Assembly: GCA_963720765.1 (NCBI GenBank)
Contig: CAVRGS010000002.1
Location: 1,054,001 to 1,118,000, forward strand
Direction of reading: 5' to 3'
From: DASUAS01 sp963720765
GTDB taxonomy: Bacteria; Actinomycetota; Acidimicrobiia; IMCC26256; DASPTH01
DNA length: 64,000 nt
The notes under the pieces were generated by a model. That model was not told the origin of the DNA, made no database searches, and saw only the letters and a program-made list of their open reading frames with translations. The translations under genes were made by a program, and so were the position numbers. Below are positions 25,491 through 35,291 of the stretch, in pieces (within the stretch, counting starts at the first letter, position 1; each line of letters starts with the position of its first letter).

Positions 25491-26414
25491 TCAGGCGACC
25501 GCGGCGAGGGTGTCGCGCGCCAGCGCGGCGGCCACGCGCGCGTCGGTCATCAACGTGTCGGCGACCACCGCCCGTACGCCGAGGGCGTCGATCTCGCCCG
25601 CACGTGACGCGTCGCCGGTGTCGATCACCAGCGCGCTGCAGAAGGCGCGGTACTCGCGTGCGATGCCCACGCACGACACGTCGATGCCCATCGGACCCAT
25701 GAGCCGGTCGGCCGGACCCTTCACCGGACGACCGGCGATGATCGGGCTCACACCGACGACGCGGTCGCGTCGCGCCACCAGCGCGTCGCGCACCCCGGGG
25801 ACGGCGAGGATCGGGCCGATCGAGATCACCGGGTTGCTCGGGCAGACGAGCACGGTGTCGGCGGTGGCGATGGCGTCGAGCACGCCGGGGGCGGGGCGGG
25901 CGTCGCCGGCGCCGTCGAAGCGCACGCCGACGACCGCGGGCTCGCACCGCTCGCGCACGAACCACTCCTGCATGGCGAGCTCGCCAGTTGGCGTGGTGAT
26001 GCGGGTGGCCACGCGGTCGTCGGTCATGGGCACCAGGCGCGGGCCGAGCTCCCAGGCCGCGGTGATCCGGGCCGTGGCCTCGCTGAGCGTGGCGCCCTCG
26101 CGCAGGAGCCGGGTGCGGAAGAGATGGGTGGCGAGATCCTGGTCTCCGAGGCGGAACCACGTGTCCTCGCCGTACCGGGCCAGGGCGTCGATGGCGGCGA
26201 AGGTCTCACCGGCGAGGCCCCAGCCGGTGTCGGGGTTCTGCGCGCCGGCCAACGTGTAGGTGACCGAGTCGAGGTCGGGGCACACGTAGAGGCCGTGGAA
26301 CCAGTCGTCGTCGGCGGTGTTCACGACGACGGTGACGTCGGTGGGATCGACGACCTGCACCAGGCCCCGCAGGAAGCGGGCCGCCCCCACGCCCCCCGCC
26401 AGCGCTGTGATCAT
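25491..26414 (-). CDS. cofD: 2-phospho-L-lactate (phosphoenolpyruvyl) transferase
   Basis: 307 residues in an intact frame. It opens with ITALAGGVGAARFLRGLVQV, followed by VVVNTADDDWFHGLYVCPDLDSVTYTLAG, DTWFRLGDQDLATHLFRTRLLREG, LVPMTDDRVATRI, CPSNPVISIGPILAVPG, VGVSPIIAGRPVKGPADRLMG and SALVIDTGD. These are FbiA/CofD hallmarks. It joins the activated C3 unit to the flavin-like Fo, giving (dehydro-)F420-0 for CofE. ATG 26414 is 6 nt after TACGCT. The F420-type luciferase-like enzyme at 56516-57473 would be a user. Confidence 0.93.
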   Translation of the reverse strand: MITALAGGVGAARFLRGLVQVVDPTDVTVVVNTADDDWFHGLYVCPDLDSVTYTLAGAQNPDTGWGLAGETFAAIDALARYGEDTWFRLGDQDLATHLFRTRLLREGATLSEATARITAAWELGPRLVPMTDDRVATRITTPTGELAMQEWFVRERCEPAVVGVRFDGAGDARPAPGVLDAIATADTVLVCPSNPVISIGPILAVPGVRDALVARRDRVVGVSPIIAGRPVKGPADRLMGPMGIDVSCVGIAREYRAFCSALVIDTGDASRAGEIDALGVRAVVADTLMTDARVAAALARDTLAAVA

Positions 26415-26420
26415 GGGGTG

Positions 26421-26426
26421 AGCGTA
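26421..26426 (-). promoter_or_regulatory. Leaderless -10 of the F420 operon
   Basis: TACGCT on the minus strand, 6 nt before the cofD ATG at 26414. Confidence 0.4.
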
Positions 26427-26505
26427 CCGGCCGACCCGCGCCGCCCACCCCGCTCGACCCGAGCGGCGCCCCGAGCCGCATCCCGGGCGTCGGGGAGGGC
26501 GACGG

Positions 26506-26511
26506 TACGCT
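26506..26511 (+). promoter_or_regulatory. Leaderless -10 of the large glycosyltransferase gene
   Basis: TACGCT on the plus strand, 10 nt before ATG 26522. It is the same hexamer as the divergent cofD promoter 80 bp away. Confidence 0.4.
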
Positions 26512-26521
26512 GTCGTCCCTC

Positions 26522-29500
26522 ATGAGCGCGCTCGAACCGCCCGACGCTCCCGTCGCGGCGCCCCCCGGGGACGAGGCGCCGGCACCCCTCGACGAGCTGG
26601 CCGACCAACCGCTCGACCGGCCGCTCGACCGGGCCGCGGACGTCGAAGCCGGGGACGGCGAAGCCGGGGACGCCGACGAGATCCTGGCCCAGTACCCGCC
26701 GGTCGTGGCCGTCGTGGTCACCCGCAACCCGGGTCCGTGGTTCGAGGACACGCTCGCCGGCCTCGCGCAGCAGGACTACGACGACCTCACGATCCTCGTC
26801 GTCGACTGCGGCTCGGTCGACGACCCCACCGCCCGCGTCGCCGAGGTGCTCCCGCGCGCCTTCGTCCGTCGCCTCGCGGACGGCTCGGGCTTCGCCGACG
26901 CTGCCAACGAGGCGCTCCACGCGGTCGAGGGTGCCACCTTCCTCCTGCTGTGTCACGACGACGTCGTGCTCGATCCGCCCGCGGTGCGGTTCCTGGTGGA
27001 AGAGGGGTACCGGTCGAACGCCGGCATCCTGGGCCCGAAGCTCGTGAGCGCCGAGAACCCCGAGGTGCTGCTCGAGGTGGGTCGGTCCATCGACCGCTTC
27101 GGGGCGCCGTACACCGGCATCGAACCGGGCGAGGTCGACCAGGAACAGCACGACGGCGTGCGTGACGTCTTCTACGTTCCCACCGCGGTGATGCTGGTGC
27201 GCACCGACCTGTTCGCCGAGCTCGAGGGCTTCGACCCCGCGACGTTCCCCGGTGCCGAAGACCTCGACCTCTGCTGGCGGGCGCGCCTCGCCGGTGCGCG
27301 GGTGCTGGTCGTCCCCGACGCTCGAGCGACGCACCGCCAGGCCGCGACCGACGGCCTCCGCGACGATCACCCCGACGAGTTCGGGATGGCACGCTCGCGG
27401 GTGCGCGTGTTGTTCACCTCGTACTCCTTGCACAAGCTGCTGTGGCTGGTGCCGGTCGGGTTCGTGGTGGGGTTCGTCGAAGCCGTGGGCGACGTCCTGA
27501 TCGGGCGTCCGCGCCGTGCCCGGGCCGCCGTCGGCAGCTGGTTCTCGAACCTGTTCCACGTACGCCGACTGCGCGCCTCGCGGCGACGTGCGCAGGCACT
27601 GCGCACGGTGCACGACTCCGAGCTCCGAGAGTTGCAGGTGTCGAGCACCGCGCGCCTCGGCGCGTTCATGGCCCACCACATGCACACCGACACCCGCTTG
27701 CGGACTCTCGGCGATGCGTCGCGCAACGCGGTCGATTCGGTGTCCGACGGCATGCGCACGCCGGCGGCGATCGCCTTCCTCGGCTTCCTCGTGATGGTGG
27801 TGGTCGGGTCGCGTTCGCTCATCACGGGAGGCGTGCCCGCGATCGGGACGTTCGCGCACTGGCCCGCGATCGGCGACATGTTCGACAGCTTCGGGTCGGC
27901 GTGGCGCTACACCGGGCTCGGATCGGCCTCGCCCGCACCGGCCGCGCTCGCGGTCACCGGCGCGTTCAGCACGGTGCTCCTCGGCTCGACCGGTCTCGCC
28001 CAGACCCTCACCGTGCGTCGTCGCCCTGCCCCTGGGGGCGTTCGGTGCGTACCGCCTCGGTCGCTTCACCATCGGTCTCCGCGGGCCCGCCCTCGCAGCC
28101 GGTCTGGTGTACGGGATCAACCCGGTCGCCCGCAACGCGATCGCCCAGGGCCGCCTCGGACCACTGGTGCTCTTCGCGCTGCTGCCGTTCCTGCTCCTCC
28201 GCGTCGTCCGCCTCGGCGATCGCGACGACACGCGGCGCGGCCGGGTGTTGCGGCTGGCGGTGCTGGCGGCGCTCCTCGGCGCGTTCTACCCCGCGGGCCT
28301 GGCGCTCTTCCTGCTCGCGGTGTTCGCGTGCGTGCTCGCCATCCCGATCGCCGGTCGCGCCAAGGCGACGTTGCGCGCGTTCGGCATCGCGATCGTCGCG
28401 TCGATCGGCGCGCTGGTGCTCCTCTTCCCATGGCCCCTCGCGTACGCGCACGCGGGGACCGACAAGGCGTCGCTCGGCTTCGCGTTCCGGCCCGACCTCG
28501 ACCTCGCACAGGTGCTGCGCTTCGACAGTGGTCCCGCGTCGGCCGGTTGGGTGATGTGGGGTCTGATCGTCGCCGCCGCGGTCCCGTTGTTCGTCGCCAC
28601 CGGCGAACGTCTCGCGTGGACCGCCCGCGGCTGGGTGCTCGCGCTCGTCGGGTGGGCCGCGGTGTGGGTGCCGGCGCAGTTCTTCCCCGACACCTCGGTG
28701 CTCGCGCCCGAAGCCGGGCTCACGCTCGCCGCGCTCGGGCTCGCACTGTGCGTCGGCATCACGGTGTCGGTCTTCGTCGACGGCATCCACAGCTTCCGGT
28801 TCGGTTGGCGCCAACCCGCCGCGATCCTCGGCGCGTTCGCGATCGTGTTGCCCGCCTTGGCGTTCACCGCCGACGTGTTCGACGGCCGTTGGGACGCCCC
28901 CGCGTCGGGCTGGGCCAAGGACCTCACCTTCACCGAGTCGTCGGCCAGCAAGGGCGAGTTCCGCATGCTCTGGGCGGGCGATCCCGCCGCGCTGCCGCTC
29001 GACCCCGTCGTGCTGCGCGACGGCACCGGGTACGTGCTCACTCGCAACGGTCCCGGAGACGTCACCGAGCAGTGGCGCGCCCCGGAGCACGACGCCGACC
29101 ACGTGATCGACCGCGCTCTCCTGCTCGCGGCGGCGGGGCGCACCAACCGGCTCGGTCGGATGCTCGCGCCGATGGGCGTGCGCTACGTGGTCGTGCCGAG
29201 CACGCAAGGACGCGACGGGGGTGCCGCCGGCGACGCGCCGGTCGCGCTGCGCCGCGCCATGGCCCAACAGCTCGACCTCGCACGTCTGCGCTCGAGCCGC
29301 GGTCTCGTGCTCTACGAGAACGTCGCGTACGCGCCGATCCGCGCCGCGGTGTCGCCCCCGGCCCTGCCCGTCGACTCGCGTCGACCGAACCGCGCCGCGC
29401 TCACGACCGATCTCACCCGCGCGGTGCCGCTGCCGTCGGACGGCGCGACCGCGGTGGGCACCGCCTTCTGGGGTGAAGCGTACGACTCGGAGTGGAAGGC

Positions 29501-29796
29501 CACCGGCAACGGCGACACGCTGCGCCACCAGGAGCCGTTCGGCTGGGCCAACGGGTTCGTCGTCGACCGGCGCGCGACCGTCTCGATCGCGTACGAGGCC
29601 CAGTGGCTGCGCTGGGCGATGCTCGGCGGCGCGCTGGTCATCTGGGTCCTGGTGATGTGGCGGTGGCGACGCACGCGGGTGCGCCGTGATCCGTCGACCC
29701 GGGCGATCGCGGCCCGCCAGCGCCGGGAGCGCGACGGCGAAGCCCGACCCCCTCGCCGAACTCGACGACGAGGCGTTCTGGTGGGAGCGGGTGTGA
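26522..29796 (+). CDS. Large GT2 glycosyltransferase with multi-spanning membrane C-terminus
   Basis: About 1091 residues. An acidic, repeat-rich N-terminus is followed by a GT2 domain at residues 60-330 (PPVVAVVVTRNPGPWFEDTLAGLAQQDY, VVDCGSVDDPT, LLLCHDDVVLDPPAVRFLVEEGY, FPGAEDLDLCWRARLAGARV). From about residue 300 many hydrophobic segments follow (LLWLVPVGFVVGFVEAVG, IAFLGFLVMVVVGS, LAVLAALLGAFYPAGLALFLLAVFACVL), with an extracellular loop near the end. A soluble GT2 fused to a GT-C-like membrane part suggests assembly of a lipid-linked surface glycan. Frame changes near 28015 and 29750 fit two extra bases. It ends DEAFWWERV, overlapping the DUF5719 gene by GTGA. Confidence 0.8.
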
Positions 29797-31319
29797 ACGT
29801 CGACGACCAGGCTCCCGAGACGCCGGCCCCCGAATCGCCCGCTCGTCGTCGGCGGAAGGTGCGGCGCGGTCCGATCCTCTTCGTCGTGCTGGTCGCGTTG
29901 GTGGCCGCGGTCGTCGCGCAACAGCGCGAATCGCCCGGGGCGAGCTCGTCGACCGCGGCACGTGCCGCGGCCGCGAGCATCGGCGTGCCAGCGGCCGATG
30001 TGGCGTCGAGCGCGTGGTACTGCGCGGCAGGAACCTCCACCCCCGACGGCAACGCCACCGAGACCGTCGTCATCGCCAGCCTCGCGCACACCGACATCGA
30101 GGTCACCGTCACGGTGATGCCGGGCGGCGATGCCGCGCCGACGGCCGACACCATGCGCCTCGCTCCCGGTGAGGAGGTGAGCGTGCCGGTCGCGGACGTG
30201 CTCGCCACCGCCGAACCCGGCGTGGTGGTGGAGGCGTTCGGTGGACCGGCGGCGGTGTCGCACGTGCTCGAGCACGGCGACGACATCGGCGTCGACTCGT
30301 GCACCCGTACCGCGGCACCCGACTGGTACTTCGCCTCGGGCACGACGGTCGAAGGCAGTCAGCTCGACCTCGTGCTGTTCAACCCGTTCGGCGACGACGC
30401 CATCGTGGACGTCTCGTTCGCCACCGACACCGGCACGCAGGAGCCCGCCGGTCTGCAGGCGCTGGTCGTGCCCCGACGCTCGCGGGTGACCATCCCGGTG
30501 CAGGACTCCGTGCTGCGCCAGACCCGAGTCGCCGCGCACGTGCACGCGCGCACCGGCCGCGTGGTCGCCGAGCAGACCCAGATCTTCGATGATGTCGTCA
30601 TCGACGCCACGGCGCGCAGCGGCATCGCGCTCTCCGCCGGTGCCACCGCGCCGTCGACGGTGTGGCGCATCCCTGCCGGCACCACCCGCAACGACGGCCG
30701 CGTCCAACTCGCGCTGGCCAATCTCTCGAGCCACGATGCGAGCATCGCCGTGAAGGCGGTCGTGGTCGGCGGGGCGGACGCGCCCGCGCAGACCGTGCGG
30801 GTCCCTTCACAGGGCGTCATCCTGGTCGACGTCAACACCCGCGTGCCCCTCGATTCCGACGTCGCGGTCATCGCGACCGCTCGCGCGGTCGACGGGCGGC
30901 GCGTGCCGATCGTGGCCGAGCTGTTGGAGACCTGGCCACCGGCGTCGTCGACCACCGGCCTCGCCAGCACCCTCGGTTCCACCATCACGGCCGACCGCTG
31001 GGTGGTGCCCGTGCCCGACGTCGACGGCGACGTGACGGTCACTGTCTTCAACCCCGGCCCCGACCCCGTGACCGCGGAGGTGCTCCCGGCCGCTGACATC
31101 GACCGGCGCGTCGGGCCGACGAGCGAGCCCGAGCTGGCGATCGCACCCGGCAAGGCGAAGACGGTGCGGTTGACGCGTCCCGGCAGCCGACCGATCGCGA
31201 CGGTCATCACCGCGAACCATCCCGTCGTCGTGGGCTTCACGGTGCTCGGCAACGCCGGAGCTGCCATCGGCGGGGCGGTGCCCGATCTCACCCACGCCGA
31301 TCTCGGACAGGGAGGCTGA
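29793..31319 (+). CDS. DUF5719-family membrane-anchored extracellular protein
   Basis: 508 residues in an intact frame. A short basic cytoplasmic tail (ARRRRKVRRG) and one membrane segment at residues 28-44 (PILFVVLVALVAAVVAQ) precede a large extracellular beta-rich part. This holds repeated immunoglobulin-like units: WYCAAGTSTPDGNATETVVIASL, DWYFASGTTVEGSQLDLVLFNPFGDDAIVDVSF, VWRIPAGTTRNDGRVQLALANLSSHDASIAVKAV, and RWVVPVPDVDGDVTVTVFNPGPDPVTAEVL. Actinobacterial DUF5719 genes commonly follow this type of large glycosyltransferase, from memory. A role in presenting or assembling the glycan is only inferred. Confidence 0.75.
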   Translation: MNVDDQAPETPAPESPARRRRKVRRGPILFVVLVALVAAVVAQQRESPGASSSTAARAAAASIGVPAADVASSAWYCAAGTSTPDGNATETVVIASLAHTDIEVTVTVMPGGDAAPTADTMRLAPGEEVSVPVADVLATAEPGVVVEAFGGPAAVSHVLEHGDDIGVDSCTRTAAPDWYFASGTTVEGSQLDLVLFNPFGDDAIVDVSFATDTGTQEPAGLQALVVPRRSRVTIPVQDSVLRQTRVAAHVHARTGRVVAEQTQIFDDVVIDATARSGIALSAGATAPSTVWRIPAGTTRNDGRVQLALANLSSHDASIAVKAVVVGGADAPAQTVRVPSQGVILVDVNTRVPLDSDVAVIATARAVDGRRVPIVAELLETWPPASSTTGLASTLGSTITADRWVVPVPDVDGDVTVTVFNPGPDPVTAEVLPAADIDRRVGPTSEPELAIAPGKAKTVRLTRPGSRPIATVITANHPVVVGFTVLGNAGAAIGGAVPDLTHADLGQGG

Positions 31320-31322
31320 CGC

Positions 31323-31772
31323 ATGGTGGCGCGTGTCGTGATCGCGTTGCTCATCCTCGCGACGGTGGGTGGCGTGGCGTTGGTGATGCGCCGCCGCCCG
31401 CCGGAGCCGCCCCCACGCGACGTCTACCCGGTGCCGAAGCAACTCGACCGCGCCGACTTCTCGCGTCCCGACGCCGCGTGGCTGGTCGCGCTCTTCTCGT
31501 CGGCGGCGTGCGACTCGTGCCACGGGCTCGGAGACAAGCTCACGCCGCTCGAATCGAGCGATGTCGCGGTGTGCGAGATCGACGCCGAGCACCACGGCGC
31601 GCTGCACCGTCGTTACGAGCTCGCCGCCATCCCGACGACCGTGATGGCCGATCACGAGGGCGTCGTGCGTCGCGCCTTCGTCGGTGCGTTCACGGCCACT
31701 GACCTCTGGGCCGCCGTCGCCGAGCTGCGCGACCCCGGCAGCAGCCCGGAACCCGACCTCGGCGCCGTCTGA
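31323..31772 (+). CDS. Membrane-anchored thioredoxin-like protein
   Basis: 149 residues. A signal-anchor at residues 4-22 (RVVIALLILATVGGVALVM) precedes a thioredoxin-like domain: AAWLVALFSSAACDSCHGLGDKL (CDSC, CxxC type), DVAVCEIDAEHHGALHRRYELAAIPTTVM (cis-Pro motif IPTT) and VVRRAFVGAFTATDLW. It probably handles thiol-disulfide exchange outside the membrane. It starts 3 nt after the DUF5719 stop, within the same operon. It ends before a long hairpin. Confidence 0.78.
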   Translation: MVARVVIALLILATVGGVALVMRRRPPEPPPRDVYPVPKQLDRADFSRPDAAWLVALFSSAACDSCHGLGDKLTPLESSDVAVCEIDAEHHGALHRRYELAAIPTTVMADHEGVVRRAFVGAFTATDLWAAVAELRDPGSSPEPDLGAV

Positions 31773-31783
31773 CCCCCCGTTTC

Positions 31784-31822
31784 GGCGTGGCGGGTGTGCC
31801 GTAGTGGCACACGAACCACGCC
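31784..31822. terminator. Bidirectional terminator between the thioredoxin-like gene and ftsH
   Basis: GGCGTGG (31784-31790) pairs with CCACGCC (31816-31822), and inside it TGTGCC (31795-31800) pairs with GGCACA (31806-31811) around a 5-nt loop. It is a strong two-stem hairpin between converging genes. Confidence 0.6.
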
Positions 31823-31837
31823 AGATGGTCTGCGGGA

Positions 31838-33924
31838 CTATTCGACGAAGTCGGAGAGCGAGTCGCCGTCGCCGGTGGTCTCGATGACCTCTTCGGTGCC
31901 GTCGGCGCGCAGCGCACGGCGGGGACCACCGCTCTTGTGGCCCATGGCCACGTCGACGAGGTTGGAGACCTCCTCGCCGTCGACCGTCTCTCGCTCGAGC
32001 AGCGCCTCGGCGACCGCCACCAGACCGGAGCGGTGCTCGGTGAGGGTGGCGCGGGTGCGGTTCTCCTCGTCGCGCAGGATGCGCTCGACCTCTTCGTCGA
32101 TCACGCGGGCGGTCTCGTCGGAGTAGTCGCGGGTGTGCACGAGGTCCTCGCCCAGGAACACCGCGCCCTCGGAACCCCACGCCATCGGACCGATGCGGTC
32201 GCTCATGCCCCACTCGCGCACCATGCGCCGCGCGATCTCGGTGGCACGCACGAGGTCGTTCTGTGCCCCGGTGGACTTGGTGCCGAACATGATCTCTTCG
32301 GCGACGCGCCCACCCATGAACACGCCGAGCGAGTCGCGCAGGTACTCCTTGTCGTGCGAGTACCGCTCCTCGACCGGCATCTGCTGGGTCATGCCCAGCG
32401 CCATGCCGGTGGGGAGGATGGTGACCTTGTGCACCGGGTCGGCGTGCTCGAACACGTACGCCGCGACCGCGTGGCCCGCCTCGTGGTAGGCGGTGTGCTC
32501 CTTCTCGAGGTCGTTCATCACGATCGACGGACGGCGCAGGCCCATGAGCACGCGGTCGCGCGCGTCGTCGAAGTCGTTGGCGTGGATCTCGTTGTCGCCG
32601 CGGCGGACGGCGAAGAGCGCGGCCTCGTTGACGAGGTTGGCGAGGTCGGCACCGGCCATGCCCGGCGTGCCGCGCGCCACGATGTCGACGTCGACGTCGT
32701 CCGACATCTTCTTGTCCTTGAAGTGCACCTTCAGGATGTCGCGGCGCTCTTCCTGCGTGGGCAGCGGCACCATGATCTGGCGGTCGAAGCGACCGGGACG
32801 CAGCAGCGCGGCGTCGAGCACGTCGGGGCGGTTGGTGGCCGCCATCATCACGATGCCCTCGGTGGCCTCGAAGCCGTCCATCTCCGCGAGCATCTGGTTG
32901 AGGGTCTGCTCGCGCTCGTCGTGCCCGCCGCCGAGGCCGGCGCCGCGCTTGCGGCCGATGGAGTCGATCTCGTCGACGAAGATGATCGCGGGCGCCTGCT
33001 TGCGCGCGGTCTGGAACAGGTCGCGCACGCGCGCCGCACCGACGCCGACGAACATCTCCATGAAGTCGGAGCCCGTGACCGACACGAACGGCACGCCCGC
33101 TTCACCGGCGACGGCGCGCGCGATGAGGGTCTTGCCGGTGCCGGGAGGACCGACGAGCAGCACGCCCTTCGGGATGCGCGCGCCGATCTCCTTGAACTTG
33201 CCCGGGTTCTTGAGGAAGTCGACGACCTCGGAGATCTCCTGCTTCACCGGGCCGTATCCCGGCGACGTCGTCGAACGTCGTCTTCGGCTTCTCGGTGTTG
33301 TAGACCTTCGCCCGGCTCTTGCCGATGTTCATGACCGCGCCCATCTGACCCTGCGCGCGGCGGCTCATCCACACGAAGAGCCCGATGATCAGCACGAGCG
33401 GCAGGACCCAGAGCAGGATGTCGCCGAGGATGTTGCTGCCGTCGTCGACGTAGTTGAAGTCGATGTTCTTCTTCTTGATCTGGGCGAGCATCGTGTCGGG
33501 GAGGTTGTCCTTCGGCCCCGAGCTCGAGAACTCCGACTTGCCGTTCGACCGGCTCGACGAACTTGCCGCTGATCGCGCCGCTCGACTTGTTGAAGTCGAT
33601 GCTCTTGACGTTGCCGTTGTCGACCGCGGTCGTGAACTCCGAGTACGTGAGGTCGGCCTTCGACGAGCCGCTGCCCGCGAGGCTGCTCACGATGAACGCG
33701 GCGGCGATCAGCGCGAGGACGATCCAGGGCACCCACCGCAACGACGGTGAGCTCCCGCCGCCCGACGGCGGGGTGGGACGGCGCTCGGGCGGCTGATGGT
33801 CGGGCGGCGGTCCGTCGGTCGGCGGGCCGGGCGGGCGTGCGTCGGGCCGCCACGACGGCGGGGGAGTGGGCGGGTGACCATTGGGCCCGTTCGGCGCGCG
33901 GTAGGGCTGCGGTCTCGCCGGCAT
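31838..33924 (-). CDS. ftsH: ATP-dependent zinc metalloprotease FtsH
   Basis: About 695 residues. A proline-rich cytosolic N-terminus precedes TM1 (WVPWIVLALIAAAFIVSSLAG), an external segment, TM2 (ILLWVLPLVLIIGLFVWMSRR) and an AAA+ domain with GVLLVGPPGTGKT (Walker A), IIFVDEIDSIGRKRG (Walker B) and the second region of homology TNRPDVLDAALLRPGRFDRQI. The protease has the zinc site HEAGHAVAAY. It degrades membrane and regulatory proteins. Frame changes near 33545 and 33255 fit two extra bases. ATG 33924 is used; an ATG at 33967 (MSRRQTD...) in another frame could be the true start if one more base error exists. Confidence 0.92.
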
Positions 33925-34128
33925 CGGGTTCGACCCCGGGTTCGAGATCGGTCTGGCGGCGGCTCATCCTCGGGCCGGCTCCTCGTCGTGGATCGCTCCA
34001 TGCTACGGCCCGACGGCGGGATCCCACGGAGCGGGAGTCGGGAGCGCAGTCCTGAGTGCACTGTTCTCCGGGGTCAACCGCCGCGAGCGGTCGCGGATTC
34101 CGCGTGCACGCCGGTAGCGTGCCGGGCA

Positions 34129-34928
34129 GTGAGCAGCGCCCTCCCCCCGCCGCCTCCTCCAGGCTCGCCGCCACCGCCACCGCCCCCGCCGCCTCGCCGG
34201 GGTCGCCCTCGGCGGTCCCGGGTGCGGGCCGACGCGTGCGCTGGGGCATCGGCGACGTCATCGCCGCCTTCGCGGTGGGGATCGCGGTGTCGGTCGTCGC
34301 CGGGGTGTTCTTCGTCGATCCCGACCACCCGAACCAGCCCGTCACGCTCATCGTCCTCATCTGCGCGCAGAACTTCGCGATCATCGCCTGGCTGGCGATG
34401 GTCGCCCGCCGCAAGGGCACCGGCTCGCTCCGAAGCGACTTCGGCCTGCAGATCCGCCGCCCGGCCGGCGCCTGGCTCTCCGACATCCCGTGGTTCTTCG
34501 CCGGGATCGGGCTGCAGCTCGTGGCGTTGATCCCGATCGGGATCCTCGAGTCGGTCTACGGCCACACCGCGAAGCAGGACGTCGTGAAGACGGCCGACCG
34601 CGCGAGCGGGTGGCAGATCCCGGTGCTGGCGCTCGCCATCGTGCTGTTGGCACCCCTCACCGAGGAGCTGCTGTTCCGGGGCACCTTGCTGCGGTCGCTG
34701 CTGCGCAAGGTGGCGCCGGCGAGCGCGGTGCTGATCAGCGCGGTCGTGTTCGGGCTCGTCCACGCGCTCGGCGACCCGTCGGTGGGGACGGTGATCGCAC
34801 TGCCGGCGATCATCCTGCTCGGCGTCGTCTCGGGCTACCAGGCCGCCCACACCGGCAACCTGTCCCGATCGATCCTCCTGCACGTGGGGTTCAACGCCCT
34901 CAGCGTGGTGTTCCTCTTCACCAACTAG
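34129..34928 (+). CDS. CPBP family intramembrane metalloprotease with polyproline N-terminus
   Basis: About 266 residues. A CPBP (CAAX protease and bacteriocin-processing) core has membrane segments GIGDVIAAFAVGIAVSVVAGVFF, VTLIVLICAQNFAIIAWLAMVA, WFFAGIGLQLVALIPIGIL and PVLALAIVLLAPLTEELLFRG (EExxxR catalytic motif). FGLVHALGD and HVGFNALSVVFLF supply the metal-binding His residues. GTG 34129 gives an N-terminus with two long proline runs. The frame changes near 34225 before the first helix, so the exact junction is uncertain. It diverges from ftsH across a 204-bp gap with no other gene. Confidence 0.78.
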
Positions 34929-35030
34929 GCCGTGCCCTGGTCCGATTCGTGCGGTTCGCCTGAGCCGGCGCTCAAGGTTTCCGGCCGACCTGCCGATGCC
35001 CCGTGCGGGCTGAGGATCTGGGAGGTTCTG

Positions 35031-35261
35031 ATGCACTGTGCAAGGTGTTCGAAGGCGGGCATGATCGAGATCCGGCTGCGGGTCGCGGAGCGCGACCTGA
35101 CGTTCCGCCGGTGCGGTCGCTGCGAGGCGCAGACGTGGGAGACGGCCGACGGCCCGGTCCCGCTGGTGCACGTCCTGGAGCTGCGCGCACCGGCTGACAC
35201 GACCGAGCTCGAGCGCGAGCTCGAGCGGGCTGATCCCTACGAGCGGTCCCGGTGCGCGTGA
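35031..35261 (+). CDS. DUF3499 family small zinc-ribbon-like protein
   Basis: 76 residues. It starts MHCARCSKAGMIEIRLRVAERDLTFRRCGRCEAQTWET. The CxxC pairs (CARC and CGRC) imply a zinc ribbon, followed by an acidic/basic C-terminal helix. From memory DUF3499 lies next to phosphomannomutase in mycobacteria, as it does here apart from one inserted membrane gene. GGGAGG at 35020-35025 supports ATG 35031. Function unknown. Confidence 0.8.
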   Translation: MHCARCSKAGMIEIRLRVAERDLTFRRCGRCEAQTWETADGPVPLVHVLELRAPADTTELERELERADPYERSRCA

Positions 35262-35291
35262 TGCGTCGATGCCGCCTGGCATGCTGGCGGG

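Noticed and set aside
33924..33946. Two GGGTTCGA motifs suggesting a tRNA
   Set aside because: They fall in the ftsH 5' region. Flanking stems do not pair and no cloverleaf is possible.
26415..35030. A WhiB regulator expected from the mycobacterial gene order
   Set aside because: No four-Cys WhiB signature was found in any frame between cofD and DUF3499.
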